Below, one piece after another: positions 10,541 to 23,625 of a stretch of DNA of 64,000 bases; the first letter of the stretch is position 1; each line of letters opens with the position of its first letter. A program made the position numbers and the translations under genes. Source of the stretch: Akebia trifoliata (taxonomy: Eukaryota; Streptophyta; Magnoliopsida; Ranunculales; Lardizabalaceae); contig CM030711.1 in the NCBI GenBank assembly GCA_017979445.1, positions 6,231,221 to 6,295,220 of the forward strand, read 5' to 3'. The notes below the pieces were generated by a model. The model searched no databases, was not told where the DNA came from, and worked only from the letters and a program-made list of their open reading frames with translations.

Positions 10541-12671
10541 GGGGTTTAAATCTGTGAAAGCGATTCTAATGTGCATAGTCCTACTAACATGCGTATGCCT
10601 TCATGAAGCAAATGAGTTGGACAGCTATAACAAGTGCGAAGCAGATTGTCCTAAAAACGGTTTCAAAAGTTATTTATGCGTGGCTAAGTGTATAATTACC
10701 TGCCCCCCCATTAATTCAGGTAAGACCAATCAACTCTACCAGTTTCATAAATTAATGAAAAATCAAGGGTTTTTAGGTCATTTTTCATTATGTATATCAG
10801 AGATGACTTATGTCAAGAGACATGTCAACCATTATCGAAAGATAAAGAACACAACCAATAAAAAAGTATCTCTTAAATTTCTAATTCTATTCCAATGGTA
10901 AAAAATTTAATTTTAAAATTATAATTATAAAAAAAAAAATATCTTTTTTAAATTTAAAATTCAATTTCAATGGTAATAAATTATCTTTTTAATTTTTTTT
11001 TTAAATTCTTAAAATATCTATATTCCAATAAAAAAAAATCTTATAATTTATCCCTTTGCCATTGAATCATATTTTTAAAGTTGAGTAATTACATTTTGTT
11101 TTGGGAAGGAACCCGAAATCTTAATTAATATCTTGGTTTGTGTCCAACCAATTTGGACCGACCGGGTCATTCATATGGGTCAATGATCGGCCCTATTTTT
11201 AAAACATTGTTTATTATCTTTATTATTTACTAGGAGAGCAACTTGGCCCCGTTCAAACTGAGAATCGAACCAAACTGATAGCTTTGGGTTGGTTTGGAGC
11301 AAGTTGCGGTTTCGTTCTAGTTCTGGTTCAAGACTTGTATATAATCGAACCAAACCTAGAATTCGACCCATTTTAAGTCCCAGGAGTTTGCTAGGACTTA
11401 AAATGGGACGAATTTTATCCAAAATCTAAGTGCACTGAATCTGAATTTAACGGATTTTAATCCCATCAAGGATATCCAAATTAAAATATGGTTCGGATAT
11501 GAATTGATGTCCTTTTATTCGAGTCAGATCTGGGTCAGATATGGATTCATTCCTATATCCGTTGAGATTTGAATGATATGCTACTTTGTAAGTTGTATTT
11601 TTATATTTTTCAAACATCAACTAATAATAGTTAGGTGTAATAGTCACGACTTCTTTTTAAAATAAAGAGGTCTTGAGTTCAAGTCACCATTAGACCATGT
11701 TTTAGCAATCTTATTTAAAATAACCTTAAATGGTTTGACATTATCCGACCCGACCAACCCGAATCAATTAATTCGATCGGAATGGATCCATATATTGATT
11801 TAATAAAAGCAAAATAGTTCAGATATGATTTTAACTATTATGATTCTAGTCGAATCCAAATCCGGATATGGACATACTCATATAAGAGTTAGGGCATAGA
11901 TTAATGACTTCTTTATAGATAAATTAGTGGTTTTGTTTATGAATAGATTAATGATTTATTATATATATTTTTAAATATTAAAAATATGTCATTTCCAACT
12001 GAAACCCCAAAGGGTTAGCCTAATGGCAAGTTGAGCCTTGATAAGCTCCTTAACAAAGAGTAGGTCTAGTGTTCGTAAGGCTTTTTGAGGGAGCAATGCC
12101 TGTGACCACAGGTTTAGTCTCACCCGAAAGGTGGCATGATATGAAAAAAAATAAAAAATAAAAAATCTTATCTTAAAAGGAAAATATTACAAAATTTTAT
12201 ATTTTAAAATATGAATCAATTGTTGAAATGCCAGCTCTCTAAAATAGAGGATGGTTAGATCATTGTGATCAACAATTCCAATCCTAGAGTGCTTGGTCCA
12301 CCCTATAAATCAGATATTAGTCTGATTGGTGATTTTATTCTGTACATTCGAACCCTAGTTTCATTGAAGCCTTGGAATATTCACTCAAGGAATCTAATTT
12401 AGTTTTGTGTAAATTTTTTTTTTAATAAGAAAAATCAAATATTAACTCTTAGAGCATAGATCAACAAATTAAGACATCTCAAGGTAGCTCACCAATCAAT
12501 CAAAATCAAATGGTCCAAATCCAAGCATTAGTGGGCCACACAGCATCATTTAACATCTCCATGATGAAATATTTGTTTCTTTTTTTTTTTTTTTTTTTGT
12601 TGTTGTTGTTTGCAGACGTCCAAAGCGACAACAAGGATGGCTTAGTTAACCATAAGAACACCAAGGAGTAG
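10539..12671 (+). CDS. Secreted cysteine-rich peptide, copy 1 (first core Cys lost)
   Basis: Exon 1 is 10539-10719. The donor is CAG|GTAAGA and the 1896-bp intron is phase 1. Exon 2 is 12616-12671 after TTTGCAG. The product is 78 residues: signal peptide (MGFKSVKAILMCIVLLTC), a compact Cys core, and a polar tail ending DGLVNHKNTKE. The core lacks Cys 1 (ELDS where the others have ELDC), leaving S-x3-C-x3-C-x9-C-x3-C-x3-C, an odd number. I chose the ATG at 10539 because all copies share it after the GA tract. The frame open from 10368 runs through promoter and GA repeat. The Cys spacing resembles plant thionin-like/helical-hairpin peptides, probably extracellular and defence-related. Antimicrobial function is inferred, not shown. 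Confidence 0.75.
12005..12160 (+). mobile_element. SINE in the intron of copy 1, internally deleted
   Basis: Pol III box A-like GGTTAGCCTAATGG and a box B remnant (agtgttcg). About 85 bp present in the other units, between gttcg and taaggcttttt, is missing. Ends in an A-rich tail. Confidence 0.65.
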
Positions 12672-15570
12672 ACTCCACACGAAGCATTGAGGGAGATATG
12701 GGCGAAGAGAGACAAACCCTTACATAATCTTCTTAGCTTTTAATGGGTGAATGGATGCAATGTCCACACTTTTTGTTCTTATGATGCCAAATAAGTGAAC
12801 ACATAAAATGTAACTAATCTTAATGTTTATTACAATTTTGAAATAAATATGTGATAAACAATAGATAATAAATAATAATTTATATTCTCTCAATCTCCTG
12901 TTGCAAGTTCAAGTACCATTGATCCAAATGCCTCGAGATACGTGATTGCACTTCCCCATAACAAATGTATCATGAGAGAACTGTGCATCCAGAGGCATAA
13001 ATATCTATGGTTCCCAAACATGTCCACGTCATGGAGTCATTTTATTATGCCACCTGGCAATTCATATTACCAGGACTCTACAGAGAAAATTTTAATTTTG
13101 ATAAGAATAATGATTTTCTTATTAGAAAGTCATCACTTGGTCAATATTGGATTGTGTGCCGTAGTTCGGACATGGAATCATAGATCTTTTTTCTTGGGAT
13201 ACACAATTGCACATCTTTTATGAGATGTATAGTTGTGCATCCCGAGAAAAGAGATTTATGATTTTGTGTTTGTGCCACGCCAATCAAGTATTGATTAAGT
13301 GAAGACTTTCTAGCTAGAATATCAAACTCTTTTGACAGAGATTAATGATAAAATGACGCAATAACGTGGTTAACAAATACATTGCTACGAGGCAAGCATG
13401 AAATTGATGATCTTTTCCTTGTGTATCCCAAAGAAAAAGATCTACGGTTCTGTGTTTTACCACGCAGTCGCATATAAATTGTGTATGTTTTATACATCTA
13501 TCACGACTCTTTGATTAATGAAAAAATAAATCACAAAAACATATGTGATTGATGTGGCAAGTGCATGAAATCATAGATCTTTCTCCTCCTGTATCTTACA
13601 GAAAAAAGATCTATGTTTCTGTGCACTTGTCAGGTCAACCGCATATGGACCTAGTACATTTTTTAAGTCAGATTATCACGTCAGCACAGTGTTGGGCGTA
13701 GTGTCAAAGTAAGCCAGTTCAGCATTTTCCTTTGGGTACGTGGGGTCTTTATTTCAGAGAGATTCTATTACTACACCAACTTTTACTTAAGACACACCAA
13801 TTCTTTAGAAATTTAAGCATTTCTCTTTTTTTTTGGCTTGTAAAAGTTGTGGCGGTAACAGAAGCTCTCTTATTTTATATTTCTTTTTTATTTTCTCCTT
13901 TTTAAATTACAATTGGGTAAAGAGCTAGATATCTAACTACTAATAGAAAATATTATTAGTTGCTTAGCTTCAGGTAAAGTTATGTTAAATAAGACTACAA
14001 GATTTTCCTACTAATATTTAAAGAAACTTTATCTTGACTTTGATTTGATGGCTATAGATCCAAGTGTTGTGATTGGTTGATCAGAGCCTATGCAGATGAT
14101 GCTAGATGAATTGCTACATGGAGGTTTCTTCGGGTAACATATGATGTTAAGTTGCCTTGCAAACTCTATTCCAAAAGACTAATGATAAATTGACTCAAAA
14201 AAGCACCTCAAAATTTACTTGTTCAGATGGATGTGTGCATGAAATCATGGATTTTTTTGGTCTTGTGTATCCCGAAAAAAAAAAGATATATGATTATGTG
14301 CACATACCACATCAACGAGTGAATTTTAAGTAGTCTATTTTAGTCAATTTATCACAACTCATTACGAATTGAGTAGCGTTGGATTGAACTGTTTTGCTCA
14401 TTTGGTATATCTATCTTCACATCTATCAACTCGGGTTCCTGTTATTAGAGGGGTATTGTGGAGGTCATATTAGTCACACCATACGATATGTACATGTGTT
14501 ACAAAATAGAAATAAAAGAGTTTGCTTAGAAAATTTTTTTCGAACCCATAGGTTAAAAAGTAAGTTATCAAAATCTAACATCCTAATTTCCTTTTGAACA
14601 TGGCCAAAGAAATGTCTCCACCTGTTGAGTAGTTTATTTTAGCCAATTTATCGCAACTCATTACGAATTGAGTAATGTTGGATTGAACCGTTTTGCTCAT
14701 TTGGAGGGGGGGAGTAAGTGTTTGGCAGAGAGTACTTCATCCAATAATCGATTAATTCTAATTGTTGTCAACTAACAATTTGGCACTCATATCAAATATC
14801 ATGGCATATCTATCTTCACATCTATCAACTCGGGGTTCCTGTTATTAGCAAGGTATTGTGGAGGTCATTTTAGTCACGCCATACGATAAGTACACACGTT
14901 ACAAAATAGAAATAAAAAAAGTATGCTTAGAAAGACTTTTTTCGAACCCATAGGTTAAAAAGTAAGTTACCAAAATCTAACATCCTAATTATCATGGGCA
15001 GAGCTATAAATATTTACACCCTCCCCCGTCCCCCGTCCCCCGCGCTCCTCTCTTCTCTCCTCATTATGCACAACACAAAGTACAGGTCAACCGAGGATGT
15101 CTAGAAAGAAGAGTATGAAGAATATCGAATAAATAAGAATGATCACGACTAGAATGGAAAATCATTCTATAAACACGTAAATCAAGCATGGTCACAAGTC
15201 CCAAACTCCCCAACAACTAGACACACAATACACAAACGAAACCCGAGATAACATTTGAGATTGAGCATATCTAAAATAAGTTCAAGAAAGATTTGAATTT
15301 GACAGATGGGACACCGTGAGTCAGAGATATTTTACTTCACATTTAATAAACCTGCAACACTTATACATGAAGATGACATCCTATTTAACAAATTTTAATG
15401 ATTCTTATTCCTTTAGGAGTCGAACCGAGGCTGACCCATTAAACCCATTAATCACATTAGTACATGTTATTAACTATAGTGCCACCAGCCATAATGCCTT
15501 GGTTTATCATGGATCAATCCAAACCCAACCCAAAATCAGTAAGATGTAAACCCAAAAACCGATAGGCGTC
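12672..15570. other. Shared 3' flank of unit 1, non-coding
   Basis: Sequence common to units 1-5 with no long coding frame. It has many short inverted stretches around aaagatctatg / catagatcttt. A local duplication (14322-14590 against 14627-14995) copies the stretch containing 'aactcattacgaattgagta'. A short poly-G tract of 7 lies at 14706-14712. Confidence 0.6.
14322..14995. repeat. Local tandem duplication within unit 1
   Basis: Two diverged copies of about 270-365 bp. Both contain 'aactcattacgaattgagta', 'tatctatcttcacatctatc' and 'aacccataggttaaaaagta' in the same order. Units 2, 4 and 5 have this stretch once. Confidence 0.7.
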
Positions 15571-15700
15571 CCTATTATTTGTGTGGGTCAAGGACAGTGT
15601 TAAGCCGATTCATTGTTTGATAAGATATTCTAAACATTTTTACCATATTTAACTTGAACAAAAAAAAAAAAATGAGAGAGGTTTAATCATAATGGTTGTT

Positions 15701-17241
15701 ATTGTGTATTTTGATCATCTTTATGAAAATTACTTAGTAATTTGATGAAACACCTATTGGGTATTTTACCAAACACCTTGTATGTCATACATTTCAAGAC
15801 CTTGTTTGATAATGGCAATGAAAGATAATTCAACTAATAGTAGCAAATGCAAAAAAGATAAACAACCACAAAAAGAAAAGAGTAAGAACACAAAATCCAT
15901 AACACGGGATTCTACATGATTCACCCAAAAGTTACGTCTATGAAGGTATTAGCGTTGGAGTTTGATTTCACTATGAAGAAAACATGACAAATCGATACAA
16001 TAAAACACCTCTATCACTTAGCTTCACCTTCTTCTAGATCTCAATCTTCTCAGACCTCTCAATTACTCTCTCTTCTCTAAAAAAAACTTAGATTTGAAGT
16101 TAAACTTACAACAAAAGAAAACAAAACCTTTTTTTATAAACACCACATAAGTGGATCACTTACATTAGTTACAAGTCCAATCCAAATTACCTTCTACCGA
16201 CCTAAAAACACACATACTTGGATCATGCTTAATTGTTTTTAGCCATACTTCAACAGGATTTGTATTCTGGTTTTATGTTCTTGGAACATATAATTCATAA
16301 ACAGTTGTAGAATATAAAAACAGGTAAAAATTGAAAGACCTTATCGGTGACTAAGGCACGAAAAAGTCGTTGTCCTTAAAATCAATTTCGTCATCTTAAG
16401 ATTGAATCGACAGTGCAATCGATCTTAAGCGTCTAGTTTCCAAGAATCAACTATCTCTTTCTTTGCTAATCGTGTACTCAAAAGTAGTAGGTCTACGACA
16501 AACTTGATCAAAGCAAGTTCCTTATACAAGCAAGAAGAACAAATAGAAGAAGGCAACAACATAGTTCGAAGAGAACAATATGATTACATAAGAGAGGTAT
16601 ATCATAACTCGATTGTTGTGTATATTAACACTAGGGCACGATTCCCTTTATAAGCAATAAACTCAACGGGATAGAGAAGCCTAATGGTCTAAAGTAATAA
16701 TGGAGATAAACTTTTGGGCCATAATTGGCCCATTTCTGAATGTTGGAGAACCCTAACGATCTAAACACATTAAAGTGTGGAAATTGTTATTCTAATAGAT
16801 CAAGGAAATCAACGGTTAAGATTGAATAAGAATTCGATGAAACTTTGAATAAGATCCAAACCCAAACCCAAGCACAAAATCAGTCCGACATGCGTATTAA
16901 GATATTTTGGAAGAATAACCTTAATGTGGGCGTGAGACCCGCTCTTTTTCTCACTCATATAGAAATAAGGAGAGTGGTGTCCTTTATTAGTTGAACAGTA
17001 TTTTTGTATTTATTCGATATGGGACTATAATTTTGAAGAGTGTCTCTACAACACTTACATCCAAGAAAGCAAAGAAAATATTTGACTTTCAATTTACACA
17101 TAAAAGGAAAATTACTCTTTAGATTTAGGTTTTACCAAATAAAAAAAATCTCCACACAATTAATACTTTAGAAGTCTTGAGTTCAATTGTTGCCCTAACA
17201 AAACATAAAAATTATGAATCTCAACAGTTATTAAGGTTGTT
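15701..17241. mobile_element. 1.5-kb insertion relative to unit 6, possibly retrotransposon-derived
   Basis: Unit 6 is uninterrupted here (about 50340-50360). GGTTGTT occurs at both junctions (15694-15700 and 17235-17241) and could be a target duplication. Around 17015 the minus strand reads ATAGTCCCATATCGAATA, like the 'TCCCACATCG' motif common in plant LTR and TRIM elements. No coding capacity was seen and the class is uncertain. Confidence 0.4.
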
Positions 17242-18122
17242 TAGGACATTATTCTATTTTATTTTATTTTATTTTTTAAGAACGGTTGAGATATGATGAC
17301 CGTCCACATGATGGTGAATATTCGAGATTTGTGCTTTGAAACTAACGTTATGCTTCATGACCTCGATCATGTCTTATGGACAAATGAAGGTTGACCTAAA
17401 GGCCCCCATCTTTAACCGAAAAATCTGTCAATCAAGCTCTTCGACTCAATATTTAATTATTTTTATTTAATTTGTTCAGCCTTGTGTTCAATCCTTTGCT
17501 TAACTCCTGATTTATCTACCCAAAATTCCATCTTCTTATACTTCAAAAATTCATCAATCTTCATCTCGATTGTTCAATCACCAATCATAATGATTTTTTG
17601 TAAGACCAATAAGGTTCCATCCATAGGACTAGTGGGTGCAACAAGTGCTCTACAAATCTAAGACAATTACATTACATCCTAAAAGAGATGTGGGATATCC
17701 AACGAAATCAAAAAAATAATAAATAATAGTATTATTTTATGTGTAACTTCTAAGTCGAGGGTCCAATTTACCCATAATAAAGATATTTTATATGTAACTT
17801 TTGATCCAAATTTCTATTTGACAACTATTGTACATGCATTTTGAACTACTTTTTTGCAATACATCGAATTTGTCGGACTTAAACAAACAAAGAAAAACAA
17901 CAACTTTTTCTTATTTTTTCTAAGTTATAGAATTTTGCCCTCTAGGACCACCCTATAGCATTGGATCATGTTATTTTTTTTTCTTTTTTTGATGCCACAA
18001 GGTAAGCTCAACAAGCTTTAGTAAGAATTATAATCTTACAAATTAGTAAGGTTAGTCAAACTCATTGTTGTATCCAAAACCTCACAACAAACCCAGATAT
18101 GATCCACTGGTTTTAAACCAAT

Positions 18123-18257
18123 TGGTCAGTTGACCATTGACCGTCAAACATCACCCACACCACAAAATAACTCCATAATTTTCTCAAACCGAATAACTAC
18201 TTCTTACCAACTAAAATCCCTCTCACTATATATACTATACAAGTCCTCTATATTTTC

Positions 18258-18300
<43 letters not shown>
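18123..18300 (+). promoter_or_regulatory. Copy 2 promoter: W-box cluster, TATA, GA tract
   Basis: The W-box cluster (two TTGACC plus GTCAA) spans about 18123-18147. TATATATA is at 18227-18234. A long (GA)n run ends at the ATG. Confidence 0.6.
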
Positions 18301-18304
<4 letters not shown>

Positions 18305-20564
18305 GGTTTAAATCTGTGAAAGCGATCCTAATGTGCATAGTCCTACTAACATGCGTACGCCTTCACGAAGCAGATGAGTTGGACTGCCTTCAGAAATGCG
18401 AAGCAGACTGTCCAAAAAAACGTTTTCAAAAATATTTTATGCGAGGCTTCGTGTGCAATTACCTGCCCCTCATTTATTTCAGGTAAGACCAATCAACTCT
18501 ACCAGTTTCATAAATTGATGAAAAATCAAGGGTTTTTAGGTCATTTTTCATTATGTATATCAGAGATGACTTAGGTCATGGGACATGTCAACCATTGTCC
18601 AAAGATAAAGAACACAACCAATAAAAAATTATCTCTTAAATTTCTAATTCTATTCCAATGGTAAAAAATTTAATTTTAAAATTATAATTGTAAAAAAAAT
18701 ATATATATCTCTTTTAAATTTAAAATTCAATTTCAATGGTAATAAATTATCTTTTTAATTTTTATTTAAATTCTTAAAATATCTATATCCCAATAAAAAA
18801 ATCTTAGAATTTTTCACTTTGGCATTGAATCATATTTTTATAGTTGAGTAATTACATTTTGTTTTGGGAAGGAACCCGAAATCTTAATTAATATCTTGTT
18901 TTGTGTCCAACCAATTTGGATCGACCGGGTCATTCATAAGTCAATGATTGGCCCTATTTTTAAAACATTGTTTATTATCTTTACTATTTACTAGGAGAGC
19001 AACTTGGCCCGGTTCAAGCTGAGAATCGAACCAAACTGATAGCTTTGGGTTGGTTTGGAACAAGTTGCGGTTTGGTTCCTATTTAAGACTTGTGTAGAAT
19101 CAAACCAAATCGAGAATTGAACCTTATAAAATAAATTTATGAAGTTATATGAATTGTTTTTGAAGTTAGCTAGGACTTAAAATGGGATGAATTTTACTCG
19201 AAATTTGAGTGCACTGAATATGAATTTAGCGGATTTTGGTCCCATCAAGTTTATCCAAATTAAAATATGGTTTAGATATGAATTGATGTTCCTTTATTCG
19301 AGTCGGATCCGGGTCAGATATGGATTCATTCCTATATCCGTCGAGATTTGAATGATATATTACTTTGCAAGTTATATTTTTATATTTTTCAAATTATCTA
19401 ACATCAACCAACAATACTTTGACGTAATAGCCATGACTTCTCTTTAAAATGGAGAGGTCTTGAGTTTAAGTCACCATTAGACCATGTTTTAGCAATCTTA
19501 TTTAAAATAACCTTAAATGGTTTGACATTATCCGACCCGACTGACCCGAATCAATTAATTTGATCGGAATGGATCTGTATACTGATTTAATAAAAGTAAA
19601 ATGGTTTAGATATGATTTTAACTATTATGATCCTAGTCGGATCTAAATCCGGATATGGATATGGACAAACTCATATACGGACTATATCTGACTCGTTTTA
19701 AACCCTAGATTTAGCGCATAGATTAATGACTTCTTTATAGATAAATTAGTATTTTTTTAATGAATATATTAATGATTTATTATATATATTTTTATATATT
19801 AAAAATATGTCATTTCCAACTGAAACCCAAAGGGTTGGCCTAATAGCAAACTGAGCCTTGTTAAGCTCCTCAACAAAGAGTAGGTCAAGTGTTCGCAACC
19901 TACGAAGCTATGAATTTCTTGGGACCTCCTTCAAAGGTCCTGTTGACCCTTGACTCAACCTATTGCTCGTAAGGCTTTTTGAGGGAGTAGTGCCTGTGAC
20001 CACATGTTTAGTCTCACACAAAAGGTGGCACGATATGAAAAAAAAATAAAAAAAATCTTATCTTGAAAAGAAAATATTTGAAAATTTTATATTTTAAAAT
20101 ATGATTCAATTGTTGAAATGCCAGCTCTCTAAAATAGAGGATGGTTAGATCATTGTGATCAACAATTCCAATTCCAGAGTGCTTGGTCCAACCTATAAAT
20201 CAGATATTAGTCTGATTGGTGATTTTATTCCGTACATTCGCACCCTATTTTCATCGAAGCCTTGGAATTCACTCAAGGAATCTAATTTAGTTTTGTGTAA
20301 GTTTTTTTTAATAAGAAAAATCAAGTATTAACTCTTAGAGCATAGATCAACAAATTAAGACTTTATGGTGAGTTTGATTAACCCATCTCAAGGTAGCTCA
20401 CCAATCAATCAAAATTGAATGGTCCAAATCCAAGAATTAGTGGGCCACACAGCATCATTTAACATCTCCATGATGAAATATTTGTTTTTTTTTTTCTGTT
20501 GATGTTTGCAGACCCTAGCGACAAGAAGGATGGCTTAGTCAACCATAAGAATACCAAGGAGTAG
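18301..20564 (+). pseudogene. Secreted cysteine-rich peptide, copy 2 (frameshift)
   Basis: Same plan as the other copies: exon 1 18301-18482, donor CAG|GTAAGA, exon 2 20512-20564, intron 2029 bp. Exon 1 is 182 nt instead of 181 because the A-run after the third core Cys (around 18413-18419) has seven A's instead of six. The frame changes after ADCPK, so the last three Cys, the tail and exon 2 are read wrongly. Without the extra base the reading would closely match copies 4 and 5. Exon 2 differs from copy 4 by one codon fewer (D-P-S-D for D-D-T-S-D). This could be a true null allele or a homopolymer sequencing error. Confidence 0.75.
19828..20050 (+). mobile_element. SINE in the intron of copy 2
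   Basis: Full-length family member. Box A-like GGTTGGCCTAATAGC, then a box B-like stretch (agtgttcgcaacc), tail ATGAAAAAAAAATAAAAAA. It shares its site with units 1, 4 and 5, so it was inherited by duplication. Confidence 0.7.
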
Positions 20565-22156
20565 ACTCCACATGAAGCATCGGGGGAGATATGGACGAAG
20601 AGAGACAAATCCTTACATAATCTTCTTAGCTTTTAATGGGGTTAATCGATGCAATGTTCACACTTGTTGTTCTTATGATGCCAAATAAGAGAACACATGA
20701 AATGTAACTAATTTTAATGTTTATTACAAATTTGAAATAAATATGTGATAAACAATAGATAATAAATAATAATTTATATTCTCTCAATTTCCTAGTACTA
20801 GTTCAAGTACCATTGATCCAAATGCCTCGAGATACACGATTGGACTTCCCCATAACAAATGTATCCTGGGCATCTAGAGGCATAAATATCTACGGTTCTT
20901 AAACTTGTCCACGTCATGAAGCCATTTTATTATGCCACCTGGCAATTCATATGACCAGGACTCTACTGAGAAAAATTGAATTTTGACAAGAATAATGATT
21001 TTCTTTTTAGAAAGTCATAACTCGGTCAATATTCGACTATGTGTCATAGTACGGACATGGAGCCATAGAACTATTTTCTTGGGATATACAACTGCACATC
21101 TTTTAATAAGTGTATAGTTATGTATCCCAAAAAAAGAGATCCATGATTCCACGTTTGTGCCATGCCAATCAAATATTGATTGAGTGAAGACTTGCTAGCT
21201 AGAATATAAAACTCTTTGGACAAAGACTAATGATAAAATGATGCAACAACGTGATTAACAAATACGTTGCTACGAGATAAGGGCACAAAATTGATAATCT
21301 TTTCCTTGTGTATCCCAAAGAAAAAGATCTACGATTCTGTGTTTTGCCATGCAGTTGCGTATAAATTACATATGTTTTGACACATACGTTTATCACGACT
21401 CTTTAATTAATGATAAAATAAATTGCAAAAACATATGTGATTGATGTGGTAAGTGCATGAAATCATAGATCTTTCTCCTTTTTTATCTTGCAGAAAAAAG
21501 ATCTATGTTTCCGTGCACCTGTCAGGTCAACCGCATATGGACCATGTACGTTTTTTAAGTCAAACTATTACGTTAGCACAGTGTTGGGCGTAGTGTCAAC
21601 GTAAGCCAGTTCAACATTTTCCTTTTGGTTTGGGGGTAATGTTTTCCGGTAAATGGGGTCTTTTCTAAGAGATTCTATTAGTACACCAACTTTTACTTAA
21701 GACACACCAATTCTTTAGAAATGTGAACAGTTGTCTTTTTTTGGCTTGTAAAAGTTGTTGTGGTAACAAAAGCTCTCTCATATTATGTTTCTTTTTTATT
21801 TTCTCCTTTTTAAATTACAATTGGGTAAAGAGATAGATATCTAACTACTAATAGAAAATATGAATTACCACATGGAGGTTCTTTGGGTAATATATGATGT
21901 TAAGTTGCCTTGCAAACACTATTCCAAAAGACTAATGATAAATTGACTCAGTAAAGTAATCAAAATTTACTTGTTCTATTGGATGTGTGCACGGAGTCGT
22001 AGATTTTTTTTTTTTTTTTTTTTGTATCCCAAAGAAAAAGATATATGATTCTATGCACATACCACATCAACGAGTAAATTTTGAGTAGTTTATTTTAGTC
22101 AATTTATCGCAACTCATTACGGATTGAGTAGCATTATATTAAACCGTTTTGCTCAT

Positions 22157-22192
<36 letters not shown>

Positions 22193-22450
22193 CGGGGGGA
22201 CTGTTTGGCAGAGAGTACTTCGTCGAATAATTGATTAATTCTAATTGTTGTCAACTAACAGTTTATACTCATATCAGATATCATGGCATATCTATCTTCA
22301 CATCTATCGACTTGGGTTCCTGTTATTAGAGGGGTATTGTGAAGGTCATATTAGTCACGCCATACGATATGTACACGTGTTACAAAATAGAAATAAATAA
22401 AGCATGCTTAGAAAGACTTTTTTCAAACCCATAAGTTAAAAAGTAAGTTA
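20565..22450. other. Shared 3' flank of unit 2, non-coding
   Basis: Homologous to 12672-14700 without the local duplication. The only special features are the poly-G tract at 22159-22192 and a T-run around 22007-22023. Confidence 0.6.
22159..22199 (+). repeat. Poly-G tract (34 G, then C and six G)
   Basis: The equivalent tract is 7 G in U1 (14706), 19 G in U4 (36234) and 9 G in U5 (45743), always after catttgg(a). Confidence 0.9.
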
Positions 22451-22918
22451 CATTACATCCTAAATAAGGTTCCATCCATAGGACTAGTGGGTGCAACAAG
22501 TGCTCCACAATGTAAGACAATTACATTACATCCCAAAAGAGACGTGGGATATCCTACGAATCAAAAAAAATAATAAATAATAGTATTATTCTATGTGTAG
22601 CTTCTAAGTCTTGACGGATTTAAACAAAACAAAGCAACAAATTCATCGCAATAGTAAACTAGTGAACGTGACGGATTTATCATTATATAGGTCTTCTTGA
22701 AATACCCAAAATACATATAATAGTAATGAAATGAGCTGGATCAAACGTTACACTTTGATTGACAAGTGGGAGGGGGGCCCGACCGTAGAAAACCATGCCT
22801 TTCGAACCGAACGCAACGCCCGTCTTCCAAATCAAGAAAAATGGGCTCGTTGGGAAGATTGAGTGCGGCCTGTAGAGCACATGTAACGCCCCTTATAGTA
22901 AGCGGGTTGCTCACGCAG

Positions 22919-22963
22919 CAGATCTCTCTCTCTACCTATACTATAGATAGAGAGAGAGATCTG
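22919..22963. repeat. Inverted repeat, about 22-bp arms
   Basis: Arms cagatctctctctctacc / agatagagagagagatctg around a central ctatag, with one mismatch. The matching site in U4 (30048-30086) is degenerate, so no conserved function is indicated. Confidence 0.7.
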
Positions 22964-23339
22964 TGAAAGTAATAGCCTTAGCCGCCCCACGACTTACGGC
23001 CTTTACGCTACTACTACTGTGATGTGAGCGGTTCAAATTGGTTTGATCTTTCCCAATCATCCTGGCCGGAACTTGTACGCAGCACTTGTACGGAGGTGCG
23101 TGCATAAAAGTTTTGAACCCTTTTCTTATTTGAATCTTAGGGACTCCCTACCAATCATTTGATTCCTTTGTCGAGCTCTACCCTGCCCACATTTCCTTTT
23201 GAACGGAGCCAAAGAAATGTCTCCACCTGCTACCAACAATCTTTCTTCATAATTCTACTTAACGGGCTCCCCTCCCGTTTGATTTAGCAACTTATTCGTC
23301 AATCTCCTTGCTAAGAGCTCCCCAATGACGATAGAGAAA

Positions 23340-23625
23340 TACTATGTGAAAACTGGAAAATTCGATAGAAAAAATTGACTGGCAAAGGGCCACGAATTTT
23401 AGAAACTGAAATTTGACGGTCTAGGACCTTCGAAATTCTTGATGTTCCCAGATTTGATAGATTAGAGCCGTCGAATTTCTCCTATCTTTTATTAATTTGA
23501 CAGTTTTGACATGTCTAAAATATAAATTCGACAATGAAAATTCGACACCAATTTGACCCCTTGGTTTGTCGAATTATATGAAATTTGATGGCCTAAGGCC
23601 GTCAAATTTGAGCTTTTTTCACAAA
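23340..23625. mobile_element. Small CACTA-type non-autonomous element in U3
   Basis: Starts (t)ACTATGTGAAAACTGG, first base mutated from C, and ends near gagcttttttcaca with the last TAGTG lost in an A-run. TTTGACGG/CCGTCAAA repeats lie inside. It is orthologous to the element at 30471-30994 and supplies the empty site for the tRNA retrocopy there. Confidence 0.6.

Larger units (their letters stand above)
9040..15570 (+). repeat. Array unit 1 (U1)
   Basis: First unit of the tandem array, starting at the transposon end with ggaggtgcatgcataaa (also at 23094 and 30219). It holds peptide gene copy 1, then about 2.9 kb of shared 3' flank. This unit lacks the small CACTA-type insertion present in U3 and U4: the unoccupied sequence is around 9280-9300. 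Its TATA box is mutated. Confidence 0.8.
15571..22450 (+). repeat. Array unit 2 (U2), with a 1.5-kb insertion at 15701-17241
   Basis: The left edge (ggtcaaggacagtgttaa) matches U6 at about 50153, and the match resumes at about 17235. It carries copy 2 and the shared 3' flank, with a 34-base poly-G tract. Confidence 0.7.

Noticed and set aside
10368..10901. 177-residue open frame covering copy 1
   Set aside because: The first 57 codons are promoter and (GA)n tract, and the end reads into the intron. The shared ATG at 10539 and the conserved splice sites explain the region better.
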